7,667 bases of DNA from the NCBI GenBank assembly GCA_036397815.1, contig DASWIE010000017.1, positions 1-7,667 of the forward strand. The letters are read 5' to 3'. Each line of letters opens with the position of its first letter. The first letter of the stretch is position 1. The translations under genes were made by a program, and so were the position numbers. The notes beneath the pieces are model-generated. The model was not told the origin of the DNA, did not search any database, and was given only the letters and a program-made list of their open reading frames with translations. This document shows, piece by piece, positions 1 through 6,559 of the stretch. The stretch comes from DASQFY01 sp036397815. Its GTDB lineage: Bacteria; Chloroflexota; Limnocylindria; QHBO01.

Positions 1-3000
1 CGCGCGGCCGACCTCGTAGCCGTACAGGGAGGCGTCACCCAGCACCGCCTCCCAGCTGAGCTCGATGCCGGCCGGCGAGGCCGACTCCACCAGCAGCGCC
101 GTCGGAACCGCCGGCGCGGTCGTGTCACCGCTCGGGTTGACGGTCAGCACGCCCGGGTTGGCCGGCAGTTCGCCGGATGGGATCGGCCCGTTGAGGTCGG
201 CGTAGAGCCAGTCCCGCCCGGCGGTCGCCGTGTAGCGATAGACGTAGTGGTAGGTCCCCACCGCCTCGGGCAGCATGCTGGCGGCGAACTCGTCGTTGTT
301 CCCAGCGTCGACGTTGAAGCTGGCTTCGACCCAGGTCCAGCTCGCCGCGGTCGGGTTGCTCCCCGCCGGCCCGAATCCGAGCTGCGCTCGCAGGCTGGGC
401 GTAGGGCCCGGCTGGCTGGTGCCGTTGGGACCGTCGATCCAGACCTGGCCGTAGGCGGTGTCGGTCCGGTCGACGGTGCTGATGGTGTGCATCATGGTCG
501 GTGGCCACTGCAGGTTGGCCCAGCCGATGACAAGGTGCGGGATGCCCTCGACCTCATTCGAAGGCTGGCTGGCGTTGCCCGCCGAGTCGAGGGCCGTGAC
601 GACGAAGAAGTACGGCCTCGCGTTCTGCAGCCCGGTGACCGTGAAGCTCGTCCCGGTGACGGGGCCCCCGTTCGCCTTGACGTAGCCCCCGCCGGAGAGC
701 GGGCTGTAGTACACGTCGTAGCCAGCCGCGCCGGAGACCGGATCCCACGCCAGGCTGACCTGGTTGGCGGCCTCGTCCGTGACCGATAGATCGGTGGGCG
801 CCGCCGGCGGCTGAAGGTCCGCCTCCCCACTCGCCAGCACCAGGCCGGACATGGCAGGCAGGCTGACGCTCAGCTCGCCGCCGGAGACCGCGTACGATCC
901 GCCGGAGGGCGCGTTGGCGGCGATGATCACGTCGAGCAGCAGGCCATCAGGCAGGTAGCCGCTGACCTGGAGCTCCAGGGTCTGGGTTGCGCTGCTCCGG
1001 TTGAGGGCGACCAAGGCGCCCTGCGCATCGGTCTTTCGACCGTAGGCGACGGTGCCGGATGAATCGTCAGCCAGGAGAACCCGGAAGTCGCCCTCGGTCA
1101 GAGCAGGATTCTCGGCCCGGGCCGCGGTAAGCCCCTGGTAATAGGCCAGTAATGCCGTATCGGGCGAGCCGCCCTTGTCGGCCCATGGGTAGGTGCGACG
1201 GTCGTCCGGATCATCGTCGCCGGTCATCCCCACCTCGTCCCCGTAGTAGACGGTTGGGGCGCCGGGCACCGTGAACTGGATGAGGGATGCCACCCGCATC
1301 CGCGCCTTGCCGGCAGCCAGGTTCGCGGCATTCAGCTCTTTCTCTGCCCTCGTCTCGGCCCCCGGCGTGAGCGTCCAGAGCAGGCGCTCCGTGTCGTGGC
1401 TGTCGAGCAGGTTCATGAGCGAGTAGTAGGCCGCGTCGGGGTAGTCCTCGCGGATGGCAGCCAGGCGGTTCGCGAAGTCATTGGCGCTGATCACGTTTCC
1501 CGAATCGGCGAAGCCCTTCGAGTCGAACGGGCCCGGCGTCAGGAAGCCGATCACCGCGTCGCGGAGCCGGTAGTTCATGGTCGTGTCCAGACGGTCGCCA
1601 CGCAGCATGCGCAGCAGGGTCGAGTCCTTCTGCCACGTCTCGCTGATGGTCAGGGCATCCGGATCGGACTCGTCGACCTCCGCGCGGAACGTCTCCCAGT
1701 AGCCGTCCGGGAACGACGGGTCGCCGCTGACGTCCATCCGCCAGCCGCTCGCGCCGTCCTCCAGCCATCGGGCAGTGATGGCGTCCTCATCGGTCAGGAA
1801 GTACTCCTGCACCGCCTGCAGGCCCTTGTTGATGACCGGGATGCTGTCGAAGCCGAACCAGCCGCTGTACAGGGCGCCGTTGGCGGCGCCGGTGCTGCTC
1901 ACGCAGTGGCCGCTGCCGGGCGCCACGTCCTGGAAGAAGAACCAGGAACGGTAGGCGGAGTTCTCATCCTCGCAGGCGCCGACGGACGGATAGTGGTGAT
2001 AGCGGTCGAAGAACGGCGAGTCGCTCGACAGGTGGTTGAAGACCCCATCCAGGATGATGCGGATGCCGAGCGCGTCGGCATGCTTGACCAGGTTCTCCCA
2101 GTCCTTGGCCGTCCCGAAGTACGGATCGATGCGCGTGTAGTCCTGCGTGTCGTAGCTGTGGTTCGAGCCCGCGTCGAAGACCGGGTTGAAGTAGATGGCG
2201 GAGACGCCCAGGGTCGCCAGGTAGCCGAGCTGCTGGTCGACGCCCCGCAGGTCGCCGCCCATGTAATCGCGCCCGCGCGGCTGCTCCTTGGTGGGGCTGG
2301 AGGGCGGAGGCGTGTCGTCGAAGCGCCACGGGCAGTTGACGTTCCCGTCGGCGTAGTTGCGGCAGAAGCCCTCGGGCAGGGTGCCCCACGGCAGCTTGAG
2401 GACCGGGTCGTCGTAGCGCAGGTCGCCGGTGTGCGGGTCGTTGTTGGCGCGGCCGTTGCGGAATCGGTCGGGGAAGATCTGGTAGATGACGGCGTGCGGC
2501 GCCCAGGTGGGTGACTCGAAGCCGGGCACGTGCAGCATCAGGGCCCAGCTCTGGTCGACGGCGTCATCGGTGGTCGCACCCAGCCCGCCGTCGAGGGCGG
2601 GCGTGTCATCGGCGTAGTAGTCGGTGTCGGTGCCGTCGCTGACGATGAAGCGGTACCACAGGTTGTCGGCGCCGTGCTCCTCGGGGAGCGTCAGCTCCCA
2701 GAAGTCGCAGAGCTCGTCCTCCAGGCCCGGCTCGTAGCAGCCGATCCCACCAGCCGCGAGCTCCATCGGCACGATCTGCTGGCCGCCCTGCTGGACGCTG
2801 TAGAAGCGGGTCTTCACCGCCGTGACGTCGTTGTGGAAGGTCCGGAAGCGCAGCGCCACAGGCGTGCCAGCCGGAACCGCGCCGCCCGGGGTGCGGTAGA
2901 CGTCACTGCGCGAGTCGTGGCGCAGGCCAAACCACTCGACGTTGTTGTCCGGCGCGTGCACGCCGGCGACCGAGATGGTCAGGATGTGGGTCGCCGCGAC

Positions 3001-3711
3001 ATACGAGAAGGTGACCTCGTTGCCGGTGGCCGGGACGTTGAACGGGATGTTGGGCCCGTTGAAGACACCGTCGCGCCCATAGTTCTCGTCCCAGCCCTCG
3101 TTGATCGCCACCTTCGCCTCGTATGAGCCCGCCGCGATGGCGGTCGTAACGAAGAGGTAGGTGCCGTCGCCGTCCGGGTCCTGAAGCCACGAGCGCAGGC
3201 AGCTCGGATCCCAGTCAGATGAGCAGCCGATCTCGGACTGGAAGTTGCCCGGGGCGACTGCGATCACCGAGCCCAGGCTGTCCGTGATCCAGTGCGTCTT
3301 GTGGTCGTAGTAGAACTTCGTGCTGGTCGCGGATCCCGGAGCCAGCGGGATGTTGGCGCCGTTCGGCTGGGCGTGAAGACCGTAGTTCTCGTCCCAGTTG
3401 TCGTTGAGTGCGGCCTTGTATTCCCAACTGCCGGCTGGGACCGTCCACGTCCCCTGCCAGACGTCGTCGTTCGCGTCATGGGAGAGGTGGGTCGTCGCGC
3501 AGCCCGCATCCCAGTCAAAGGTGCAGCCAAGCTCCGACTGCAGGTCGCCGGCGATCGTCACGCTTGTCGGGTTAGGGGTGTGTTCGGCGAACGTGGGAGG
3601 AGGGGCCGTGATCCGGACCGCCGAGAGGACGAGGCCCAGCGTCATCGCCAGGCTCAGGAACGGCATCGAGCGGCCGCGCAGCGCGGCCGAGGTTGGCGCG
3701 GCGGCGCGCAT
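1..3711 (-). CDS. Secreted multidomain amylopullulanase-type GH13 alpha-glucan hydrolase (C-terminus beyond window)
   Basis: The 1237 residues visible are open to the left edge with no stop. Reading from the N-terminus: a signal peptide (hydrophobic core about 17-31, possible cleavage after Ala42); two tandem pullulanase-type X25 modules (about 51-145 and 150-247, each with a GC..DWD..C motif and a WDENYG motif); an N-terminal beta-sandwich (about 255-395); the GH13 barrel (about 403-860); a C-terminal beta domain (to about 962); a fibronectin type III domain (968-1057); a module opening with WANLQWPP (about 1060-1192); and the start of a second FN3 (1197 on). GH13 motifs are intact: DGVFNH 555-560, GWRMD with nucleophile Asp660, ISETW with acid/base Glu691, and LLDSHD with Asp773. 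Such enzymes hydrolyse alpha-1,4 and often alpha-1,6 bonds of starch and pullulan outside the cell. All ten cysteines fall in five nearby pairs, which fits disulfides in an exported protein. ATG at 3711 is chosen for its strong ribosome binding site; Met16 is an alternative. The family is secure, but whether it cleaves alpha-1,6 bonds is inferred from domain layout. Confidence 0.93.
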   Translation of the reverse strand, partial: MRAAAPTSAALRGRSMPFLSLAMTLGLVLSAVRITAPPPTFAEHTPNPTSVTIAGDLQSELGCTFDWDAGCATTHLSHDANDDVWQGTWTVPAGSWEYKAALNDNWDENYGLHAQPNGANIPLAPGSATSTKFYYDHKTHWITDSLGSVIAVAPGNFQSEIGCSSDWDPSCLRSWLQDPDGDGTYLFVTTAIAAGSYEAKVAINEGWDENYGRDGVFNGPNIPFNVPATGNEVTFSYVAATHILTISVAGVHAPDNNVEWFGLRHDSRSDVYRTPGGAVPAGTPVALRFRTFHNDVTAVKTRFYSVQQGGQQIVPMELAAGGIGCYEPGLEDELCDFWELTLPEEHGADNLWYRFIVSDGTDTDYYADDTPALDGGLGATTDDAVDQSWALMLHVPGFESPTWAPHAVIYQIFPDRFRNGRANNDPHTGDLRYDDPVLKLPWGTLPEGFCRNYADGNVNCPWRFDDTPPPSSPTKEQPRGRDYMGGDLRGVDQQLGYLATLGVSAIYFNPVFDAGSNHSYDTQDYTRIDPYFGTAKDWENLVKHADALGIRIILDGVFNHLSSDSPFFDRYHHYPSVGACEDENSAYRSWFFFQDVAPGSGHCVSSTGAANGALYSGWFGFDSIPVINKGLQAVQEYFLTDEDAITARWLEDGASGWRMDVSGDPSFPDGYWETFRAEVDESDPDALTISETWQKDSTLLRMLRGDRLDTTMNYRLRDAVIGFLTPGPFDSKGFADSGNVISANDFANRLAAIREDYPDAAYYSLMNLLDSHDTERLLWTLTPGAETRAEKELNAANLAAGKARMRVASLIQFTVPGAPTVYYGDEVGMTGDDDPDDRRTYPWADKGGSPDTALLAYYQGLTAARAENPALTEGDFRVLLADDSSGTVAYGRKTDAQGALVALNRSSATQTLELQVSGYLPDGLLLDVIIAANAPSGGSYAVSGGELSVSLPAMSGLVLASGEADLQPPAAPTDLSVTDEAANQVSLAWDPVSGAAGYDVYYSPLSGGGYVKANGGPVTGTSFTVTGLQNARPYFFVVTALDSAGNASQPSNEVEGIPHLVIGWANLQWPPTMMHTISTVDRTDTAYGQVWIDGPNGTSQPGPTPSLRAQLGFGPAGSNPTAASWTWVEASFNVDAGNNDEFAASMLPEAVGTYHYVYRYTATAGRDWLYADLNGPIPSGELPANPGVLTVNPSGDTTAPAVPTALLVESASPAGIELSWEAVLGDASLYGYEVGRA

Positions 3712-3719
3712 CGGGACTT

Positions 3720-3726
3720 CCCTCCT
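3720..3726 (-). promoter_or_regulatory. Ribosome binding site of the amylopullulanase gene
   Basis: The minus strand reads AGGAGGG, a near-perfect Shine-Dalgarno sequence, 8 bases before the ATG at 3711. It decides the start codon in favour of residue 1 over the in-frame Met16. It is much stronger than the signals ahead of moaA or the TauE-like gene, which suggests high translation of the secreted enzyme. Confidence 0.8.
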
Positions 3727-3767
3727 GAGGCTGTCGAGTGTGCTCAAAGCAGGCGCCGAACCGTTTA

Positions 3768-3781
3768 CTAAACCGGTTTAG
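3768..3781. promoter_or_regulatory. LacI-family-type operator (14-bp perfect palindrome)
   Basis: CTAAACCGGTTTAG is a perfect 14-bp palindrome with a central CpG, lying 57 bases upstream of the amylopullulanase ATG. Even-length palindromes centred on CG with an AAACCGGTTT-like core are typical of LacI-family sugar repressors, which commonly control glycoside hydrolase genes. A related imperfect copy, AACCGTTTA, sits beside it at 3759-3767 in direct orientation to the AACCGGTTTA within the palindrome. The likely job is repression of the amylopullulanase gene in the absence of a maltodextrin-type inducer. The palindrome is seen directly; the regulator is inferred and is not encoded in this window. 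Confidence 0.62.
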
Positions 3782-3795
3782 GCGAGCGTTCGCCC

Positions 3796-3824
3796 ATCGT
3801 GCTCCCGAGACCGACGGGTGTCAA
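3796..3824 (-). promoter_or_regulatory. Possible sigma70-type promoter of the amylopullulanase gene
   Basis: On the minus strand a perfect -35 box, TTGACA (3824-3819), is followed after 17 bases by CACGAT (3801-3796), which matches the -10 consensus at only three of six positions. Transcription would start near 3789, placing the palindromic operator just downstream, a usual position for a repressor roadblock. The -35 box lies 12 bases after the moaA stop codon, so the amylopullulanase gene would have its own promoter rather than depend on moaA. A short perfect hairpin, GGCGA-GCGT-TCGCC (3781-3794), overlaps the predicted start and touches the operator. It lacks a T-run and is not a convincing terminator. 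The weak -10 box keeps confidence low. Confidence 0.35.
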
Positions 3825-3836
3825 GGACTTGAAGCC

Positions 3837-4868
3837 TCAGCCGCCGATATAGCTCATCTCCACCTTGGGCAAGTCGACCGTCTCCGCCGATCGGATCTCG
3901 GAGTAGCGGTCGTCGCGGGCACCCCAGACACGTCTAAGGTCGGCCTCGAGCTGCTGATCTGACGCTCCGGCGCGCACCAGCGCGCGCAGGTCGTGGCCAT
4001 CGGTCGCAAAGAGGCAGGTGTACAGCTTCCCGTCGGCCGAGAGGCGCGCCCGATTGCACGAACCGCAGAACGGGCGCGAAACCGAGGCGATGATTCCGAT
4101 CTCCCCCGAACCGTCGAGGTAGCGGTAGCGCTCCGCCACCTCGCCGGGGGCGGTGGGCTCCATCGGTTCAACCGGGAGCTCCGACGAGATGAGCCGCAGG
4201 ATCTCGTCAGCGGACACGACGTCGTCAAGGCGCCAGCCGTTCGAGTGGCCCACGTCCATGTACTCGATGAAGCGCAGGATGCGGCCGGTCCCCCGGAAGC
4301 GTCGGGCCATGGGCAGGATGGCATCCTCGTTCCAGCCGCGCTTCACCACCATGTTGAGCTTGATCGGCCCCAGGCCGGCGGCCTCCGCCGCCTCGATGCC
4401 GGCCAGCACCTTGCTCACCGGCACCCGGGCGTCGTTGAGGCGCATGAAGGTCTCGTCGTCATCGGCGTCCAGGCTGATGGTGACCCGATGCAGCCCGGCC
4501 GCCTTGAGCGCGCCGGCCTGCGCCGACAGCAGCACGCCGTTGGTCGTCAGCGTCAGGTCGCGGACGCGGGGGGTGGCGGCCAGGGCTCGCACCAGGGTTG
4601 GCAGATCGCGCCGGACGAGCGGCTCGCCACCGGTGAGGCGCACCTTCTCGACGCCAAGGCGCGTGAAGATGCGGACCAGGCGCTCGATCTCCTCGAAGCT
4701 CAGCAGGTCCGCGCTCGCCAGGAAGGCGTGGTCCGGCCCGAAGACGGCGCGCGGCATGCAATAGACGCAACGGAAGTTGCATCGGTCAGTGACGCTGATG
4801 CGCAGGTCGTGGAGCGGGCGACCGAGCGTGTCGCGTGGTGGCGGAAGCATTGGCAGCGGCTCGGGCAT
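3837..4868 (-). CDS. moaA: GTP 3',8-cyclase MoaA (radical SAM, molybdenum cofactor synthesis)
   Basis: This is a complete 343-residue protein, normal length for MoaA. With MoaC, MoaA converts GTP to cyclic pyranopterin monophosphate, the first step of molybdopterin synthesis in the cytoplasm. The N-terminal radical-SAM cluster motif is C30-x3-C34-x2-C37 in CNFRCVYC. The SAM-binding GGEP is at 80-83. The second, GTP-binding 4Fe-4S cluster uses C268-x2-C271-x13-C285, with Arg273 and Arg275 in NRAR just after it. The protein ends in Gly-Gly, the conserved C-terminal pair needed for activity in this family. All hallmark residues are present, so it should be functional. No clear Shine-Dalgarno precedes the ATG at 4868, and Met7 is a less likely alternative. 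No other moa, moe or mog gene is in the window, so the gene appears isolated from the rest of the pathway. It lies 125 bases upstream of, and on the same strand as, the amylopullulanase gene. Confidence 0.97.
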   Translation of the reverse strand: MPEPLPMLPPPRDTLGRPLHDLRISVTDRCNFRCVYCMPRAVFGPDHAFLASADLLSFEEIERLVRIFTRLGVEKVRLTGGEPLVRRDLPTLVRALAATPRVRDLTLTTNGVLLSAQAGALKAAGLHRVTISLDADDDETFMRLNDARVPVSKVLAGIEAAEAAGLGPIKLNMVVKRGWNEDAILPMARRFRGTGRILRFIEYMDVGHSNGWRLDDVVSADEILRLISSELPVEPMEPTAPGEVAERYRYLDGSGEIGIIASVSRPFCGSCNRARLSADGKLYTCLFATDGHDLRALVRAGASDQQLEADLRRVWGARDDRYSEIRSAETVDLPKVEMSYIGG

Positions 4869-5012
4869 CAGGCGCTGATCGTGACAGGGCGCACGGCTTC
4901 TGCCAAACGCCCGTCGCCGCGGGCGAAGCCGAGTTCGACACGCGGCATGCGCATACCAGCAGCGTTACGTGGGTCGCGAGGGGTAAGCAGAGCAGCCGGA
5001 GGGTCATCCTGA

Positions 5013-5027
5013 GCGTGGGTTCCACGC
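5013..5027. promoter_or_regulatory. Inverted repeat GCGTGG-N3-CCACGC
   Basis: A perfect 6-bp dyad with a GTT spacer lies in the moaA/oxidase divergent intergenic region. It could be an operator or an RNA hairpin. It has no following T-run, so it is not an intrinsic terminator. It shares GCGTG/CACGC half-sites with the dyad at 5112-5128, though with a different spacing (5 rather than 3 bases between those half-sites). Confidence 0.25.
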
Positions 5028-5111
5028 CGCGACGGCCGCTGCGGCAAGCCGAGCCGCGTAACGCTTCTGGCAGTCGCATCTCGGAAGTCGGCATCACATG
5101 CGGGCGCTAAC

Positions 5112-5128
5112 GCGCGTGACACACGCGC
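5112..5128. promoter_or_regulatory. Inverted repeat GCGCGTG-N3-CACGCGC, candidate operator of the oxidase gene
   Basis: A perfect 7-bp dyad around an ACA spacer (17 bp in all) ends 48 bases before the oxidase ATG, a typical place for a repressor or activator site. The odd spacing gives a two-fold symmetric site suited to a dimeric regulator. A hairpin in the 5' leader is the alternative. No regulator gene is present in the window, so the partner is unknown, and GC-rich composition raises the chance of accidental dyads. Confidence 0.35.
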
Positions 5129-5176
5129 ACCGCAAGTCGGGCGCCGCGGACGCGTCGCCGTGGCAGGATTGGACCG

Positions 5177-6559
5177 ATGGCCCGCGAGCACGCCGCCCTT
5201 CTCGATGCACTCAGCTCCGCGGTCGGTCCCGCGCAGGTCCTGACCGATGCCGACCTGCGCGCGGGCTACGAGACCGATTGGACCCGGCGCTGGCACGGCG
5301 AGGCAGTCGCGGTGGTGCGTCCGGAGACGACAGAGGGGCTCGCCGCAGCACTGCTCGTCTGTAGTGGGGCGGGCGCGGCAGTGATTCCGCAGGGCGGGAA
5401 CACCGGGCTGGTGGGCGGTTCCATCCCACGTGCGGTGGCGAAGCGGCCGCAGGTGGTGCTGAGCCTGACGCGGCTGCGCGACCTCGAGCCGGTGGACACG
5501 GCTGCATCCGAGGTGACGGTGGCCGCCGGAGTGACCCTTGGCACCCTCCAGGCTCACGCGCGTGCGTCCGGCTACGCCTTCGGCGTGGACCTGGGGGCGC
5601 GGGACAGCGCCACCATCGGCGGCATGATCGCGACCAATGCGGGTGGCATCCACGCCTTCCGGCATGGACCGATGCGCGCGCAGCTGGTCGGGCTGGAGGC
5701 GGTGCTGGCCGATGGCTCAGTCGTCCGCCGGCTGCCGGGCCTCCTCAAGGACAACACGGGCTACCACCTGCCCTCCCTGCTGGCCGGGAGCGAGGGAACG
5801 CTGGCGGTCGTCACCCGCGCGCGCCTGCGCCTCGTGCCGTACCTCCCGCGGCGCGCGGTTGCGCTGGTCGCGGTGGGCGGTGCGGACGAGGCGATCGCGC
5901 TCGCCGGCGACCTTCGGCGGCGGCAGCCGAACCTGCTCGCCGCGGAGCTCTTCTTCGACGACGGGATGGAGCTCGTCCTGCGCCACGCCGGTGGCCAGCG
6001 CCCGTTCGGCGAGGCGCATCCTGCCTACCTGCTGGTCGAGGTCGACGGGGCCTCTGACCCCACTCCGGAGCTGGCCGCCGCGGTCGAAGCCGCCAGCGCA
6101 CTCGTGCGCGACGCGCTCCTGGCTGGCGACGAAGCCGGACGCGAGCGCCTCTGGCGGCTCCGAGAGCGGCACACCGAATCGGTCAACGCCGAGGGCGTGC
6201 CGCACAAGCTGGACGTGGCGGTGCCGATCGGGCGCCTCGCTGCCTACGCGCGCGACGTGCGCGAGGCGATCGCCGGCGTGGCGCCCGCCGCGCGCACGTT
6301 CCTGTACGGCCACGTGCTCGATGGCAACCTCCACGTCAACGTGGTTGGTCCGCCGCCCGACGACGAGACGGTCGACGGGGCGATCCTGCGACTGGCGATC
6401 GAGATGGGCGGCACGGTGAGCGCGGAGCACGGCATCGGGGTTGCAAAGGTGGGCTGGCTGGAGGCGGATCGCGGCCCCGCCGACGTCGCGGCGATGCGCG
6501 CCATCAAGCGCGCCCTCGACCCCGACGGGATCCTCAACCCGGGCGTCCTCTTCCCTTGA
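5177..6559 (+). CDS. FAD-linked D-2-hydroxyacid dehydrogenase (GlcD / D-lactate dehydrogenase / D-2-hydroxyglutarate dehydrogenase family)
   Basis: This is a complete 460-residue flavoprotein of the VAO/PCMH fold, full length for a GlcD-type subunit. The FAD-binding domain (about 41-215) carries PQGGNTGLVGG (71-81), the DLGARDSATIGGMIATNAGG stretch (138-157), KDNTGYHL (191-198) and GSEGTL (204-209). The C-terminal substrate domain (about 220-458) has the metal-site signature GHVLDGNLH, with His379 and His386 spaced as in this family, then AEHGIGVAK with Glu417-His418, and ends with the usual LDPDGILNPG. It should oxidise a D-2-hydroxyacid such as D-lactate, glycolate or D-2-hydroxyglutarate and pass electrons to an acceptor. 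The exact substrate cannot be read from the sequence. No iron-sulfur domain is fused and no glcE or glcF partner is adjacent, which leans towards a stand-alone D-lactate or D-2-hydroxyglutarate dehydrogenase over a glycolate oxidase complex. AGGA at 5165-5168, 8 bases before the ATG, supports this start. Confidence 0.93.
   Translation: MAREHAALLDALSSAVGPAQVLTDADLRAGYETDWTRRWHGEAVAVVRPETTEGLAAALLVCSGAGAAVIPQGGNTGLVGGSIPRAVAKRPQVVLSLTRLRDLEPVDTAASEVTVAAGVTLGTLQAHARASGYAFGVDLGARDSATIGGMIATNAGGIHAFRHGPMRAQLVGLEAVLADGSVVRRLPGLLKDNTGYHLPSLLAGSEGTLAVVTRARLRLVPYLPRRAVALVAVGGADEAIALAGDLRRRQPNLLAAELFFDDGMELVLRHAGGQRPFGEAHPAYLLVEVDGASDPTPELAAAVEAASALVRDALLAGDEAGRERLWRLRERHTESVNAEGVPHKLDVAVPIGRLAAYARDVREAIAGVAPAARTFLYGHVLDGNLHVNVVGPPPDDETVDGAILRLAIEMGGTVSAEHGIGVAKVGWLEADRGPADVAAMRAIKRALDPDGILNPGVLFP

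Larger units (their letters stand above)
4869..5176. other. Divergent intergenic region between moaA and the FAD oxidase
   Basis: These 308 bases separate two divergently transcribed genes and must hold both promoters, but no -35/-10 pair stands out in this GC-rich sequence. Two compact dyads are visible (5013-5027 and 5112-5128, listed separately). There is also a 9-bp inverted repeat, AGCGTTACG at 4961-4969 with CGTAACGCT at 5057-5065. Open reading frames crossing the region on both strands have low-complexity, Arg/Ala-rich translations without recognisable motifs and look like chance openness of GC-rich DNA. I do not recognise a molybdenum-cofactor riboswitch ahead of moaA. Confidence 0.6.

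Noticed and set aside
1396..2514. Long plus-strand open frame (372 codons) antisense to the amylopullulanase
   Set aside because: It is Val/Arg/Ala-rich with no motif and lies entirely opposite the GH13 catalytic core, whose conserved motifs are unambiguous on the minus strand. Such open frames are expected in GC-rich DNA.
3781..3794. Hairpin GGCGA-GCGT-TCGCC as a rho-independent terminator of moaA
   Set aside because: The stem is only 5 bp and no T-run follows on the minus strand; it also overlaps the predicted amylopullulanase transcription start.
3993..5012. Plus-strand 339-codon frame opposite moaA
   Set aside because: It is a shadow of moaA, which has all radical-SAM motifs on the minus strand; the translation is His/Arg-rich without domains.
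5005..5035. A tRNA-like T-arm around GTGGGTTCCACG
   Set aside because: The stem leaves only a 3-base loop and no acceptor, D or anticodon arms can be assembled around it.
4786..5097. Small minus-strand frame (103 codons) overlapping the moaA start, with a short hydrophobic stretch
   Set aside because: The hydrophobic part is brief, there is no convincing ribosome binding site, and it overlaps the conserved N-terminus of MoaA out of frame.
4869..5100. Molybdenum-cofactor riboswitch upstream of moaA
   Set aside because: No recognisable conserved core or multi-helix layout of that riboswitch could be traced by eye on the minus strand.
4868..5665. Minus-strand 265-codon frame whose TGA overlaps the moaA start as TGATG, suggesting translational coupling
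   Set aside because: Most of it is antisense to the conserved FAD-binding domain of the oxidase, and its translation has no recognisable motif. The stop/start overlap is judged coincidental.
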